Shown in pieces: positions 1 to 11,838 of a stretch of 64,000 nt of DNA. The position numbers and the translations under genes were made by a program. Numbering within the stretch: the stretch's first letter is position 1; each line of letters begins with the position of its first letter. The notes below the pieces were generated by a model that did no database searches, was not told the DNA's origin, and was given only the letters and a program-made list of their open reading frames with translations. Origin of the DNA: Corinectria fuckeliana (Eukaryota; Ascomycota; Sordariomycetes; Hypocreales; Nectriaceae); NCBI GenBank assembly GCA_019137255.1, contig WPDH01000113.1:1-64000 (forward strand). The letters run 5' to 3'.

Positions 1-1760
1 TAATAACTATACTACTAGCTAACTTACTAATAGCTAGCTAACTTACTAATAGCTAGTTCTGCCCACTTAAAATCCTAAGCTTTTAGCTATAACTATAAAG
101 CAATTTAAACTTACTTAGCTAGTATAATTCTAATACTTAACTACTTTACTCTTATAGTAGATTAGGCGCTTAATATTTAGTTAACTATTTCTCTCTTTTT
201 TACCTCTTTTTTCTCTTTTTATTTCTCTTTTTTTCTTTTCTTTTTTTCTTTTTCTCTCTTTTTAACTTTTTTTTCTAGCCCTTTAGAAAATAAGATAATT
301 TTAGTCTTAGTAAAAGAACTATTTACTTATATATAGTAATAGTATAAGAGGCTTAACCTAGGTCTACTATATAAAGAATATAAGTTTTTATCTAATTTTA
401 TAGTTTTTTTTATATTTATATAAAATAAAAGCACTATTTACCTTTTAAGTTTATAAAGTATAAATAAATAAATAATAAATAATAATATAATTAGTAACTA
501 GTAAAGTCTAGCTATATAGTAGCTTTATAACAGTTTTATAGTATATATCTTAATACTATTTACTTATTAGATATTTACTATAAGGTTTTTAAGTAAGCTT
601 TTTATATAGCTAGTTAAGACTCTCTTAGTAACTATTATAAACTGTTTTAAGACTTAATATATACTTATACTAAAAATAGTAAGAATCTAAGTATTATCTT
701 TTAAGAGATTTATAATTAGTTTATAAAAGAGGACTATAATATTCCTACTAAAAAGATAGTATAAGACTATTATAAGTAAAAAGTAACCTTTTAAGAGAGT
801 ATAGTTAATAATTATTATAGTATTTAATAATATATAAGATATAATATTAGAAGCTATACTAAGTGACCTAATAATAATCTTCTTACTAAGATAAGAGAGG
901 ATTACTTTTAATAGTAATATTATTAGAGATAAAAGTATTCTCTTATTATAAGTAACTTAAGCTTAAGTTAAGACCTTAATAAGTATTTTCTAAAGGGCAG
1001 CTAATACTACTTTTTTAATAGTAGTTATAATTATTTTTATAAGAGATAGTAAGATTAGAATCTTACTACTTATATATTAAGTATAGCTTATAGTAATATT
1101 AGCTAAGATTACTACTATTTCTTAAACTAAGAGAAAAGTAGCTCTTAGAATAATTACTTTAAGTTTATATTTAGTCTTAATAATAAGATATTTAAATTAA
1201 TTATAAGTTGTTTTTATACTAAGCTTAGCTTATAGTAAAAGCAGGTTTTATAGTGAAAAATTTTCCTTAAGAAGAGAAAAGAGATAGTTTATAATCTTAA
1301 TATTCTCTATTTTGCCTAGCCTGCCTATTATATATAATATAGTGATAATATAAGAGTAGAAAAAGAGTAAAAAAAGTTTATAAAAAAAGTTAGTTAAGTT
1401 AGAATAAATTTTAAGAGTATAACTAAGATATAATAAAAGTAACTATTAAATATTTATAAAAGGTTAATATCTTTTTTATTATTTATTAAAAATATTTTCT
1501 TATTTCTTATAAAGAAATATATATTATTAAAAGAGGACTAGCTTAGAATATTAACACTTATTTTAAGTATATAATAGTAGTTTTTTATAATATTCTTTTT
1601 ATTATTCTCTAAGAATCTTAATATTATATTTCTACTGCTTTTAACTAGTAAAAAAAAGGCTTTTTCCTAATTTACTTTTTAGTTTATAGTTTTATAATTA
1701 AGAAAATAATTTTTATTAGATATTATATACTTAGTAGCACTTATATTATATATAAATTTA
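1..1760 (-). mobile_element. Ty1/copia-type element, downstream part (RIPped)
   Basis: This is the left flank of the gypsy insertion. Read on the minus strand from 1765, it opens with a frame that continues the one ending at 11162 on the other side of the insertion. Around 1747-1733 it reads Asn-Ile-Ser-Ala-Thr followed by Lys-Tyr-Ile, which matches the D-[ST]-G-A-T-x-H-I active-site block of copia aspartic proteases after G-to-A changes. Further downstream (towards position 1) the integrase and reverse transcriptase expected by family order are too degraded for me to assign. A Lys-rich minus-strand stretch lies at about 180-300 and tandem TAGCTAACTTACTAA-like units at 1-60. The 3' end and 3' LTR are outside the window. 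Confidence 0.6.
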
Positions 1761-1765
1761 GTTAT
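1761..1765. repeat. Target site duplication GTTAT (left copy)
   Basis: GTTAT sits directly before the left LTR and is repeated exactly after the right LTR at 11158-11162. A 5-bp duplication is typical of Ty3/gypsy and Ty1/copia integrase action and fixes the element boundaries. Confidence 0.85.
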
Positions 1766-2149
1766 TAATATAAAATTAATAATATCAGGGGATATATAGA
1801 GTAAATACTACTAGGGGGAAAAATCCCTACTTATATAATTAAGATACCTAAAGCTTAAGAGTAAGATAGTAAGATAATAAGATAATAATTCTTTTATCTA
1901 TTCTAGTGATAGTCTTCCCCTTTATATAAGGGAAAGTCTTAGGGCACTCTCTAGGTATTCCCTAGGAAATCTCTAAATAGGTCTTAGAATTTCTTTAGGA
2001 CTATCCTAGGATTTCTCAGGATAATTCTCAGCCTAATTAGTAAGAGATTTCTCTTCTTATTATAGCTACTCTCTAGTAGCCCTCTCTAGGGTTATAGCCT
2101 AAGCTGTTACTAGATAGTAATAGCTTTCTGTCTAGCTTATTCTATAATA
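1766..2149 (-). repeat. Left LTR (3' LTR of minus-strand element)
   Basis: 384 bp, collinear without apparent indels with 10774-11157; for example the shared word GGGCAC begins at offset 176 in both. The differences I checked are transitions. Where the right copy has CCA, TGG or ACA this copy has CTA, TAG or ATA, so RIP has hit this LTR harder at several sites and has turned its TG...CA ends into TA...TA. Confidence 0.9.
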
Positions 2150-4500
2150 AATCCTTATAACAAAAAAAAAGTATACTATCCTTAGTGTGTCTATATTAAT
2201 TACAGCTAGGCTGTTTCTTATACTAGTAGGAGTTTTATTAATAGTTATATATATAATTTTCTTAATCTAAGAGTGCTTATCTTATGTTTACTATTATATA
2301 TTAGGGAAATACCCTAACCCTGCTAGGCCTCTTATCTGTTATCCTTTCTTCGCCTGTTTAGTTTGTTAGGAACTTCTTGTATATATTATTAGTAATACTC
2401 TTATATTCTTCCCTAATAAGCTTCTTTAAATCTATAGTCACTAGAGGCATATTATGCTTCTTAGTGTTAGTAGGGGCGGGTTAGTAGAGTTAGTATTTCC
2501 TAGCCTTAGTAGTATAAAGTGCTATTAGAAGGCTAATAGCCTATATGTTCTGCTTAGCGCTAGCGAGGGTAATAAGTATAGGTCTCTTAGTTATATTCTA
2601 CTTATCTTTCTTATAGAACTATAATACTACCTTAATTACTTTAGTAGTAGTCTCTAGGTGGGAAAAGAACTCTTATTATACTATTTACTTAGCTAGCTTA
2701 GTTATATTATTATTTAGGAAGCTAATTACCTATAGTGTGTTATTAAGGCAGATTACTAGTTCTAGGGATATCTTTACTATTTGTGCTGTTTATTATAGAA
2801 AGCAGTCTAACTGTATTATTTTATAGTAAACCTGATAGTATTTAGTAAAATATTTAGCTATATTAATATTAAAAAACTAGATAGCTTAGTTAGCTGTCTA
2901 GATATATTATACTAGTATAGTTTTTCCTTCTTACTAGACTGTGGCTTTTAGGATAATAGGTGTATTATTTTATAGGGTGGTAGTCTTAAGTTATATACTT
3001 ACTATTACTTGTCGTAGAGTTATAGCTATACTATTATTAATAGCTGCTAAAAGTGTATTAGTAGCACTTTATTTAGTAGGGGTGATAATATTTTATAATA
3101 TAAATAGATCTTTATTGTAATTTCCTTAAGGGGTTATAGTCCCTAATAAGGCTATTATAAAGAGCTAATATTTTAGTTTGTAGGTTAGGGTGCCTAAGAT
3201 AAGGTTAGTAAAGCAGGTATATTTAAGTGATAAGCTGATAAGAGTATTAATTTCTTATTACATATTAAGCTAAAGCTAGTATGTTAGGTTAATATAAGTA
3301 TAGCTATCTACTAATCCTCTAATCTTATTAAGAGCTTTCTAGGTTTTATTAATTAGGGTGGGTAACTACTAAGAGGTTATCTTAGTAATTTGCTTAAGTA
3401 TTTTAGCGAGAATTATAAAGACCTTAATTTTTCTGATGATAAATATAGTTAGCTTATAAATATTAGTTTGTATTAGCCTGGTTATATTATTAAAGCTTAT
3501 AGTAGGAGTATAAGTATTTCCTGCTAAGAGAGGGCTACTACCTTAGTACTACCTGTTTTATCTTTATGTTTATTATAGTATTTCTTATAGTAGTATACTT
3601 AGTTTACTAGCTGTCTTACTTACTGTTTTGCTTATAACTTTACTTATAGCTTTATTTAGGGTTTTATACTAATTATAGTTTAGGTTATTATAGTAGTATA
3701 TCTAGTTCTGTTAGTTTATAAACCTAGTGTTAGAGTTATAATTTTTAGCTTATATAAGCTGGCGGAAATATCTGTAGTATTATAGGAAGGTCTTAATCTA
3801 AATATAGTATTAGTTAGAGCTTTTAGCTGCTCTAAGGTTATATTTATTACTATATAGCTATATAGCTTAGTGATACTTTTTGTACTAGAGGTAGGGAGGA
3901 TATTAGGTGAGCTAGTTCTTAAATAGCTAGTAAAGCTCTTAGTCTTTAGATAGAAATATGTTACTTAATAGGGGAACTTAGAATAGTACTTATTCTTCTT
4001 ATTTAGTATTATAGGGTATTTCCTGTGTATTAGTAGTATAAAGTTATAGCCTTCTCCTCTAAGAAGTAAAGATAGTAATATATAAAGAAAAATAATAATA
4101 AAAGAAAATAGTATATTAGGTTATAAGGTATTAATTTCTTACTTATATGTCCTGTTATTAACTAGTAGTAGCTGTTAGTAGTGTTCTTAGTAAGGTGGTA
4201 ATAAATATGTTAGGCTGTTACTCTAGGTGATCTACTATTATAGCTTAGGATTTCTCTAAATAAGACTCTTTCTGGCTAGTACTCTTAATACTATAGTATT
4301 TTACAGTGTGGGGTTCTTTCTTAGTCTTTTATGCTTTTAGTATAGGGCCTTAGTAGTATTATATGTTTAGTCTGCTATATTATTCTTAGTCTGTTTTTTA
4401 ACTAGTGTGGTTATTACTTATATAACTAGCTGTGGCTTACTATACTTATGTTTTTGTTTCTTAGTGAGTTTTGCTTTATATTACTCTCTTACCTGGTATT
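2150..4500 (-). pseudogene. Unassigned 3' coding remnant of gypsy element
   Basis: Between the integrase region and the 3' LTR the minus strand contains patches of coding-like reading. An example at about 2465-2290 is rich in Lys, Arg, Thr and Asn and is interrupted only by stops that could be mutated Gln or Trp codons. In typical gypsy elements a chromodomain may follow integrase, but about 2 kb is more than a chromodomain needs. I do not recognise the product; the limits given are approximate. Confidence 0.35.
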
Positions 4501-5479
4501 TTATAATAAGCTTATTATTTTTAATAGTATTTTCTTCTAGCTAGAGGTTATAGTTACTTAGCTATTCTTTCTATATAATAAGATACTTAGTCTTTAGTTT
4601 TCCTTTTTCTTATTTTTATGTTTATAATCTAATTACTTAATTAACTTCCTAGTGTTTATACTTATCCTTTTAGTTTTCTGCCTTATAGTCTTCTATTAGG
4701 ATAGCTCCTAGTTGTCTAATTAGTTTATCTGCTAGCTTAAGTTAAGTAACTAATATTACTAGGTGAATATTAAGGTTATCTTTTATTTTGAGTTTATATA
4801 TTAGGTTTCCTACCTGTTTAAGAATCTTATATAGTCTAGTTCTTTTCTCTTTTAGTTTTTCTATATAGTTATCTACTACTATGTATTTTTTCTTATAGAG
4901 TTCTAACTAGACTTAGTCTCTTAGTTTATATTCTACTAGCTAGTATTTCTAGTTATACTAGTATTTTATAGCTGCTTATATAAAGGCTAGAGCGAGTTTA
5001 GCTTTATTATAAAGGATATCCTAATTAAAGGTGTTAGATTTATCTTCTAGCTATTATAGCTTATTATTTAAGCGCTGCCTAGTGACTAGCTTACTTAGCG
5101 ATATATTAATAGCTAACAAATATAAGTTGTTTAGGCTAAACTAGAGGGGGATAAGAGCTAAGACTTAGAGCTAGCCTAGAAAGTTACTAGTAAAATATTA
5201 GAGGGCTACTTTTACTATCTGATTTTATCTTTTTGTAGCTTTATTAGTTTATAGATATTATACTATTAATATAAAAAGCTTAGTTCTAAATGCTATTTAC
5301 AGACCTTACTAGAAGTCTAATATAAACTTCACATCTTAGTTAGATATAATACTATATAGGATTTCCTAGTTATATTATATTAGTTTTGTAAATAATACTT
5401 ATACCTAGTCTTTAGTAGTATACTAATTGTTCTCTAGTATAAGCAGGTATATTTAACACTACTTATAGGTGATAGTTAG

Positions 5480-5640
5480 TAAGTAGTTAAAAAACTACTT
5501 TTCTAGGTTTAGCTATAGTATTCTTTTAGCTTTTATAACTAGTAGCCTTATAATAAAGTTTATTATAATTATGTGAAATAAGATTAGAGGGCTCTAAATA
5601 GGTATTAGTTGGCCTAGTGGTTTCTAGTAGTTAGTAAGGT
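5480..5640 (-). pseudogene. Integrase core remnant (gypsy)
   Basis: The minus-strand frame reads P-L-G-Q-L-x-P-I, a spacer, then L-F-H-I-I-I-I-N-F-I. This matches the start of the retroviral-type integrase core, in which the first catalytic Asp sits in an I-x-x-D-F context. The Asp codon at 5560-5558 is AAC, consistent with a GAC to AAC RIP change, so the catalytic residue is lost. The zinc-binding H2C2 part should lie at higher coordinates but is not readable by eye. Confidence 0.6.
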
Positions 5641-6879
5641 TTCTACTATATATATTATATTTATTTTATACTGCTTAGATTTCTTAGTGTAGGTTAGTTA
5701 TTATAAAAGAACTTAATAGGTTCTGCTAGGATTATACCTTCTCTAGGTGAAAGTTCTGCTTATAATTATCTTATATAACTTTCTGGCTTATATCTGTAGG
5801 TAAGTATAGCTGTTAGCGTCTATTATACTCTTATAGGTAGATAAGTCTGTTCTGCTAAAAGAAGGGAAGCCTTAGGATCTTATCTTTTTTGTTAAGCTGT
5901 GCTAGAATTACTGTCTATTTTGCTTTCTTAGGATACTAGTTGATAATTTCTTAGTATAGACTAGTTTATATGCTAGCTTTCGCAAAGTAGAAAGCATAAG
6001 TAACTAGTTCCTTCTCTTCCTAAAGGCAGTCTAGTTTGTCTTTCTTAGTGCTATCTTATATATCTTCTTAGCCTAAAAGCCTTAAGAGTGTGTTTAGTAC
6101 TATATTAGTTAGTCTTAGGATATATTAGATATCTAATAGGTACTAGCTAAGATATTATAAAGCTAAGATGAGATAATTATTATTCTATAGGGTGCTAATA
6201 AACGCTAATTTCTAGCAGACTAGAGTGTAGATAGCAAAGTGGTTAGTAAGTATAATTACTTTATCTTTTTATATTAACTAAATTATTATCTAGGCTTTCT
6301 AGCATATCTAGACTAGGTATGCTATTTCTATTTCTATTAGCTAGTAGTTTTTCTTAGTATTACACAGGGCTTAGCTAAGGTATATAATAAGGTGTATAAC
6401 TATAGATGGGATTTTACTAACTTAATCCTAGGTGTATTTTAGGTCTAGGTGATATATTATACCTTTTATTTCCTATTCTTTTAATATATTAGGCTAGATA
6501 AATAGTTTTATATTTAGGTTAAAGTGATAAAGTGATTTAGTGTTTACTAGCCTGTTTATAACCTTATAGAAACTATTAATCTCTTTAGGGGTTAAAGTGA
6601 ACTTAGCTTAGGTTGTATAGCTAACCTGTTTCTAACCTATTACTAATTTGCCTAATTTATATCCTTTTGTGAGTATACTAGTTTTCCTAGCCTATAGTAG
6701 TTTAATAGCTCTAGTGAATCTTAGGATTAAGTGCTATAGCTATCTGACTATACTGATTTATTTCTTAAGTTAAAGTAAATTTATTAGGAATTTAATGTTT
6801 CTTAGGGCTACTACCTGTTCCTAAGTGTTAGATAGGCCTAGCCTATCTACTTAGAATCTAAGTAATTAGACTAATAGGT

Positions 6880-7060
6880 AGCCTAAAAAGGCTTTCTTAG
6901 CTAAGAGGGTAATATTCTTTTCTTAGAACAGCTAAAAGATTATCTAAAGATGCCCTAGATGTTTTATATTATTATTAGAGAAAATAATAATATTATTAAT
7001 AAATACTATAGTAAAGGCCTAATATAGTTAGAGTAGCTAGTCTATAAACTGTTAGATATA
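6880..7060 (-). pseudogene. Reverse transcriptase remnant (gypsy)
   Basis: The minus strand from about 7060 reads Q-F-I-D, then the polymerase box F-I-N-N-I-I-I-F-S (7003-6989 for F-I-N-N-I), then H-L-G-H-L, and K-N-I-T-L-L-A-K-K-A-F-L-G-Y. This is the palm and following helix of Ty3/gypsy reverse transcriptases, where the active box is F-[IV]-D-D-I. Both catalytic Asp codons are AAT, exactly the G-to-A product of RIP, and several TAG/TAA stops interrupt the frame. The element is therefore enzymatically dead. Confidence 0.85.
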
Positions 7061-10000
7061 TACTAGTAAGTTTTTAAATCTTATTAGGGCTATCTTAGAT
7101 CGCTCTAATTCTTAGTGGCTAACTACTATAAAGTAATCTTAGTATTTAAAGTGTACTAAAAACTAGTGAAAAAATAACTAGGTATTAATAATACTAATAT
7201 GTTGTTTCTCCTAGAGTTTACTAAGAATATCTCCTTATAGGGGTATTAGGTAGGTATTAGGAATTATTATATTATTTAGGGCTTATAAGTTTACTACTAT
7301 ATATCCTTTCTTTTTACTTACTACTATTTACTATACTATAAAGACAGGGCTTATAAATAGTGTTAGTTTTATAACTTACTCTATTTGTTCTTAGTTATAT
7401 AGTCAGTTAAATATAGCGTCTAGAAAGTCTCTTCTTTTTTTCCCTAGCAGGTAAGGTTATAATCCTAGCTTCTGTTAGTGCTAGTTGTCTACTAAGGGTA
7501 TCTTTATATACTTATACTTAGGTACTAATATTTCCTCTTAGTTAGCCTAAATGCTAGCGTATTCTTGTGTGAGACTTTATACTTATTATATAAAGCTAGT
7601 TTAGTTATTATAAATTCTCACTCCTTCTACTATTTTAACTTCTAGGAGGGTCTTATTTTTAAATATGCCTAGCTTAGTATTTAGGTCTAGACTAGCATTC
7701 TAGAATCCTATACTAGGTTTCTAGTTAAGTTTCTTATCAGCTAGAGTTATAGCTTCTTAGGTTAGGTGTTTAAGCTTATAAGTTATTAGTATTATATCTT
7801 TATGTTTAGTAAGTAAGTCACCCTAGTTAGCTTTTTTAATAGAGTTCTTATTTTTAACTAGTTTAAGAATACCTAGTTGTTAGTTTTTTTAGATTATTAG
7901 TAACTTTTACCTGTTATTTATTATAAAGACTGCCTTAGGCTGCCTTATAATAGCTCTAATAATATCTTAACTTTATAGGTTAAGAAGAAAGTCTTAGCCC
8001 CTTAAGACACCTAGTATGCTTACTTATACTACTTTGCTACTTTTAGGAGGGATTATAATATATATATCACTTTTCACTAGATATTTATAGGGTCTTATAT
8101 AGATATATACTAAGGTAGGCAGGTATAGCCTATTAGCTATACCTATTTGTACTTCCTGCTAGGTATTAATAATATCCACTCTATAAGCAGTATTAAATTC
8201 TTAGCCTAAAAGTAGTCCTACTAATAGTTTTAGTATAACCTAAGCTCTAATATAGACTTTTACTACTATATGTTCTTCTGCCTAGTAGCCTAGTAAGTAT
8301 ACTATAAATATTACCTATCTTTCTATCTTATTTTAGCCTATACTGCTAAGCTTAGCCTAATATTCTCTAGTGAAGGTTATATCTAGAAAGAACTAGAGTA
8401 TCTTATAACTAACTACTAAGTGTGTTACACTTATATTTATATAGATCTCTTATTGTTTAGTCTTAGCTAGAGTGGCTTTTACTTATACCTATATATAGCT
8501 ATACTTTAAGGGGTATTATAAGTTTAGTTTCTTACCTTATAGTGTATACTTAATAATAGTAGGAATCTGCTTAGGCTTATAAGCGAGGTAGACTAAGTCT
8601 TATAGTAAAACTAGGTGGTAGTTACTAACATCTAGGATAAATTTCTTAGTACTATCCTAGCTTTTTATAGTTTTCTAGATAAATTTATATACCTTTAGTG
8701 TAATATATAAAGATTCTAAGTTATTTTGTGGTTTATTTATATTAGTGTTATATTATTTTATTACTATATAGGCTGCCTCTTCTAAATTTTATAGTTCTTC
8801 TTTAGCGAAGAAGGCTTATACTTATTCTTAGGAAATATAGTACCCCCTGAGCTTGTCTAGCTAGATATTATTAAACATATAAAATATTTAAATGCTTATA
8901 TTTCTACTACTAGGTTACTTTAGGTATATAATTATAAGGCAGAGAGCTAGGGCTAGTAGTAGAGCTATATTTTAGGTTAGGGTTTTAGTAGCTATTATGT
9001 TTCTTACTAGTAGGGGTAATATAAACTAGACTTAATTTTAGGTTAGTATGTTATTTTATACTTCTAGGGGTGTAGGTAAGAGTATATATACTTATCTCTA
9101 CTAATAGTTATTTTACTATAAGAGGAGGCTTTTATTATTACCTGTCTATAAGGTTAGTCTAGCTATATTACCATATAAGGTTTAGAGGTATATTATTCTT
9201 AGTTCCTAGGTGGCTATACTAGCTTAGTTTCTTATTAGGGTGTGATACTTTCCCCTAAGGAGGTGGCTCTAACTTTCTGTTATTATATAGATATAAAAGT
9301 TTAGTATGTAAAGCTTATTTATATCTACCTAGTTGTTAATAGACTAGTAAGAAGCTAGGTAGCTTATAACTTCTTAGAGGTAAATATTAAGCTTATTAAA
9401 GACTAAGTTAGTAAGATAATCAGGTAGGTATCTAATAGTATATACTATATGTTTAACTCTAGATATTTAATTCTAGAAGTTAACTTAGTTAGTAATATCT
9501 TAAATAGTGAATTTCTCCTTTTATAAAGTATCTATTATAACTTCTAGTCGGGTTTTAAAGCAGGTCTAAATTAGATTAATTTATATGCTAATTCTCTTAT
9601 AACTATTCTAGAGTGCTACTTATTAGTTATTAGTTAGGTTACTAGTATACTAGTCTAAAGCTAATCTAAGAAGCAGGTATAGTATATTTTAAACTAGTAC
9701 TACTTTATATTCTAGTTCTTATGCTATATATTATTCTAAGGAATTAATAAAGCAGAAAGTACTTCTTTAGATAAGGTTCTTATTATCTAGCTCTATATTA
9801 TTAAAAGATTTATTATAGGTATTTACTAATTAGAACTTTTCTACTTCTTCTGCTTAGAACTAAATATATAGTACTAAGGTGGTATTTATTTATGTCTAGC
9901 TAAGAAGGTTATATAGGTCTTTTATAGTAATAAGAGTTTCTTATACTATTAGATATTCTAGCGGATTATCTGTGCTTAGGGCTAATTCTGTTAGTATCTT

Positions 10001-10773
10001 AACTGTTAGAGCTAGGGGTTATTAATCTACTATTATAAGTTTCTTACTTTTATTTAGTTAGAAGGTTAAGTTAAACTCTATAGGGGCTAGTTTGTTTTAT
10101 AGACTAGTTGTTAGAAGGAGGGTGTCCCTAAAGTGTTATTAGGCTGGGATTTGTGGTAAGTTTAACAGGTTAGCAGATTAGGATCTTAGTTTGTTTTTAA
10201 TATCCTAGTTGTAAAGCTGTTAGGTAAGATTATTATCGACTAGGTTAGCTGTTAGTTACTAGGTGGGAAGAGGTAATTATAGTGAAATAGGGAAGGTCCT
10301 AGAGGGGGTTAGGCTAGTTATTCCTAAAGAGCTTATAGGTAGTTAGAAGATGTTTAGGGGTAGTAGTAGGTATTAGTATTTCTGTCTAGTTAGGTAGTAA
10401 TAGAGTTCTTTCTAGTTGTATACCTATTTCTTAGATTTTAACTATCTTGTGATTACTTTCTTAATTCTAGTGTATAGTTTTAACTTTTATATTAAGGGGT
10501 ATATAAGAGACTTAGCTGCTTTCTTAGGGTTAAGTCTAGAGGTAGCATACAAAAGGAATAGGTAGGTAAGTCCTAACTGCTAATATTATTCCTAGAGGTA
10601 ATATTCTTATGCTTATATGTTATCTTTCTTATTAATTAAGTTAATTACCTTAGGGGAGAAGAGTTTCTAGTAACTAGGGATTTCTTAGTGAGCTTTTAGG
10701 AGTTTCTAACTAAGGTGAAAGTTAAGAGCTATTTAGAAGGTGTGTAAGTATAAGTAATATAATTATTACTATT

Positions 10774-11157
10774 TGATATAGAATTAATAATATTAGGAGA
10801 TATATAGAGTAAATACTACTAGGGGGAAGAATCCCTACTTATATGATTAAGATACTTAAAGCTTAGGAGTAAGATAGTAAGATAATAAGATGATAATTCT
10901 TCTATCTATTCTAGTGATAGTCTTTCCCTTTATATAAGAGAAAGTCTTAGGGCACTCCTTAGGTATTCCTTAGGAAATCTCTAGATAGGTCTTAGGATTT
11001 CCCTAGGACTATCCTGGGATTTCCTAGGATAATTCTCAGCCTAATTAGTAGGAGATTTCTCTTCCTATTATGGCTACTCTCTAGTGGCTCTCTCTAGGGT
11101 TATAGCCTAAGCTGTTACCAGATGGTAACAGCTCTCTATCTAGCTCATTTTATAACA
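10774..11157 (-). repeat. Right LTR (5' LTR of minus-strand element)
   Basis: 384 bp starting TGATAT and ending TAACA, so the canonical TG...CA ends survive here. It carries a perfect 9-bp inverted repeat, CTGTTACCA (11112-11120) and TGGTAACAG (11123-11131), which is degraded in the left LTR. It would carry the promoter of the minus-strand element. Confidence 0.9.
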
Positions 11158-11162
11158 GTTAT
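11158..11162. repeat. Target site duplication GTTAT (right copy)
   Basis: Exact repeat of 1761-1765, immediately outside the right LTR. Removing the element and one copy rejoins a minus-strand frame across the site. Confidence 0.85.
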
Positions 11163-11584
11163 TTTCTTATTATATATAGAGAAAGATAAGAGATTTATTT
11201 TAATACTTTTAAGTATTTTTATAAGAGAGGGTATATAGGCTTTTAAAAGTCCTAGAGAATTATTAGATTTTCTTTTTTTAAAAAACTAAATAGAGAGATT
11301 TACTCTTATATTAAAATCTTTAGAAATTTCCCTTATATCTTTATCTAATTTTATAATAAAATTAGAGATAAAAATAAAACTATCTAGGTTATTAGGGCTA
11401 TTAGGAGAGGTGTTTAAGTCAGAAGAGTTAACTTTTATATTAAATAATTCTTTCTGTTTTTTATCTTTTTCTTCTCTTTTACTAAAAGGGGTCTCTTTCT
11501 TAGTCTTTTTAACCTTTTTAAAAGTATTCTTTTTCACCCTATTATTATCTTTTATTTTAAAGCTTTTAAGGGCTTTATTAAGAT

Positions 11585-11605
11585 ATTATTATTATTATTA
11601 TTATT
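11585..11605. repeat. (ATT)7 microsatellite
   Basis: Seven perfect ATT units lie inside the copia remnant, between the zinc knuckle and the protease frame. Length change here by whole units would not shift the frame. Confidence 0.85.
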
Positions 11606-11796
11606 ACACTATTCTAACTAATTTAGGTTACTTAGACCCCCTTCTGTTAATAAGTGGAACTGTGTGAGTAGCCTAAGTGTTACTAAGGTGAGGCTAGGGC
11701 TACTTCAGCCAGATAAAACCCCTCTTCTTCTCTTATTATTACATCTCTAAAAACTAAGATCAGTCTCTTAACCGATTTATTAAGATATAAAAAATA

Positions 11797-11838
11797 GCAA
11801 TCTTTATCTAAATAGCCTTATATTTTATAATAGGAATA
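11797..11838 (-). pseudogene. Gag CCHC zinc-knuckle remnant (copia)
   Basis: The minus-strand codons read Tyr-x-x-Tyr-x4-Tyr-x4-Cys with the spacing of a C-X2-C-X4-H-X4-C knuckle. TAT is the RIP product of both TGT (Cys) and CAT (His), so the three Tyr codons fit a mutated knuckle, and one TAA replaces a residue inside it. The downstream residues D-K-D-C-Y-F are typical of copia gag. This is a pattern reading, not a similarity search. Confidence 0.5.

Larger units (their letters stand above)
1766..11157 (-). mobile_element. Ty3/gypsy-type LTR retrotransposon, RIP-inactivated
   Basis: A 9,392-bp element bounded by 384-bp direct LTRs with TG...CA ends (TA...TA in the left copy after RIP) and a 5-bp GTTAT target duplication. 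Coding runs on the minus strand, so the right LTR is the 5' LTR. The order reverse transcriptase (near 7000) then integrase (near 5560) places it in the gypsy rather than the copia order. Gag and protease should lie between about 10770 and 8000 but I could not pin them. About 2 kb between integrase and the 3' LTR contains further minus-strand reading I do not recognise. Every frame is broken by many TAA/TAG codons, mostly at positions where CAA, CAG or TGG would be expected. The internal region is less AT-extreme than the surrounding copia remnant, suggesting a younger insertion. Confidence 0.88.

Noticed and set aside
1..60. Tandem TAGCTAACTTACTAA units, possible CRISPR-like or satellite array
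   Set aside because: Only two or three short units in RIPped DNA at the window edge; CRISPR is not expected in a fungus and no spacers exist.
11286..11537. Open frame of 83 codons, Lys-rich, minus strand
   Set aside because: It is part of the RIPped copia remnant; composition reflects AT bias and there is no start context or independent gene evidence.
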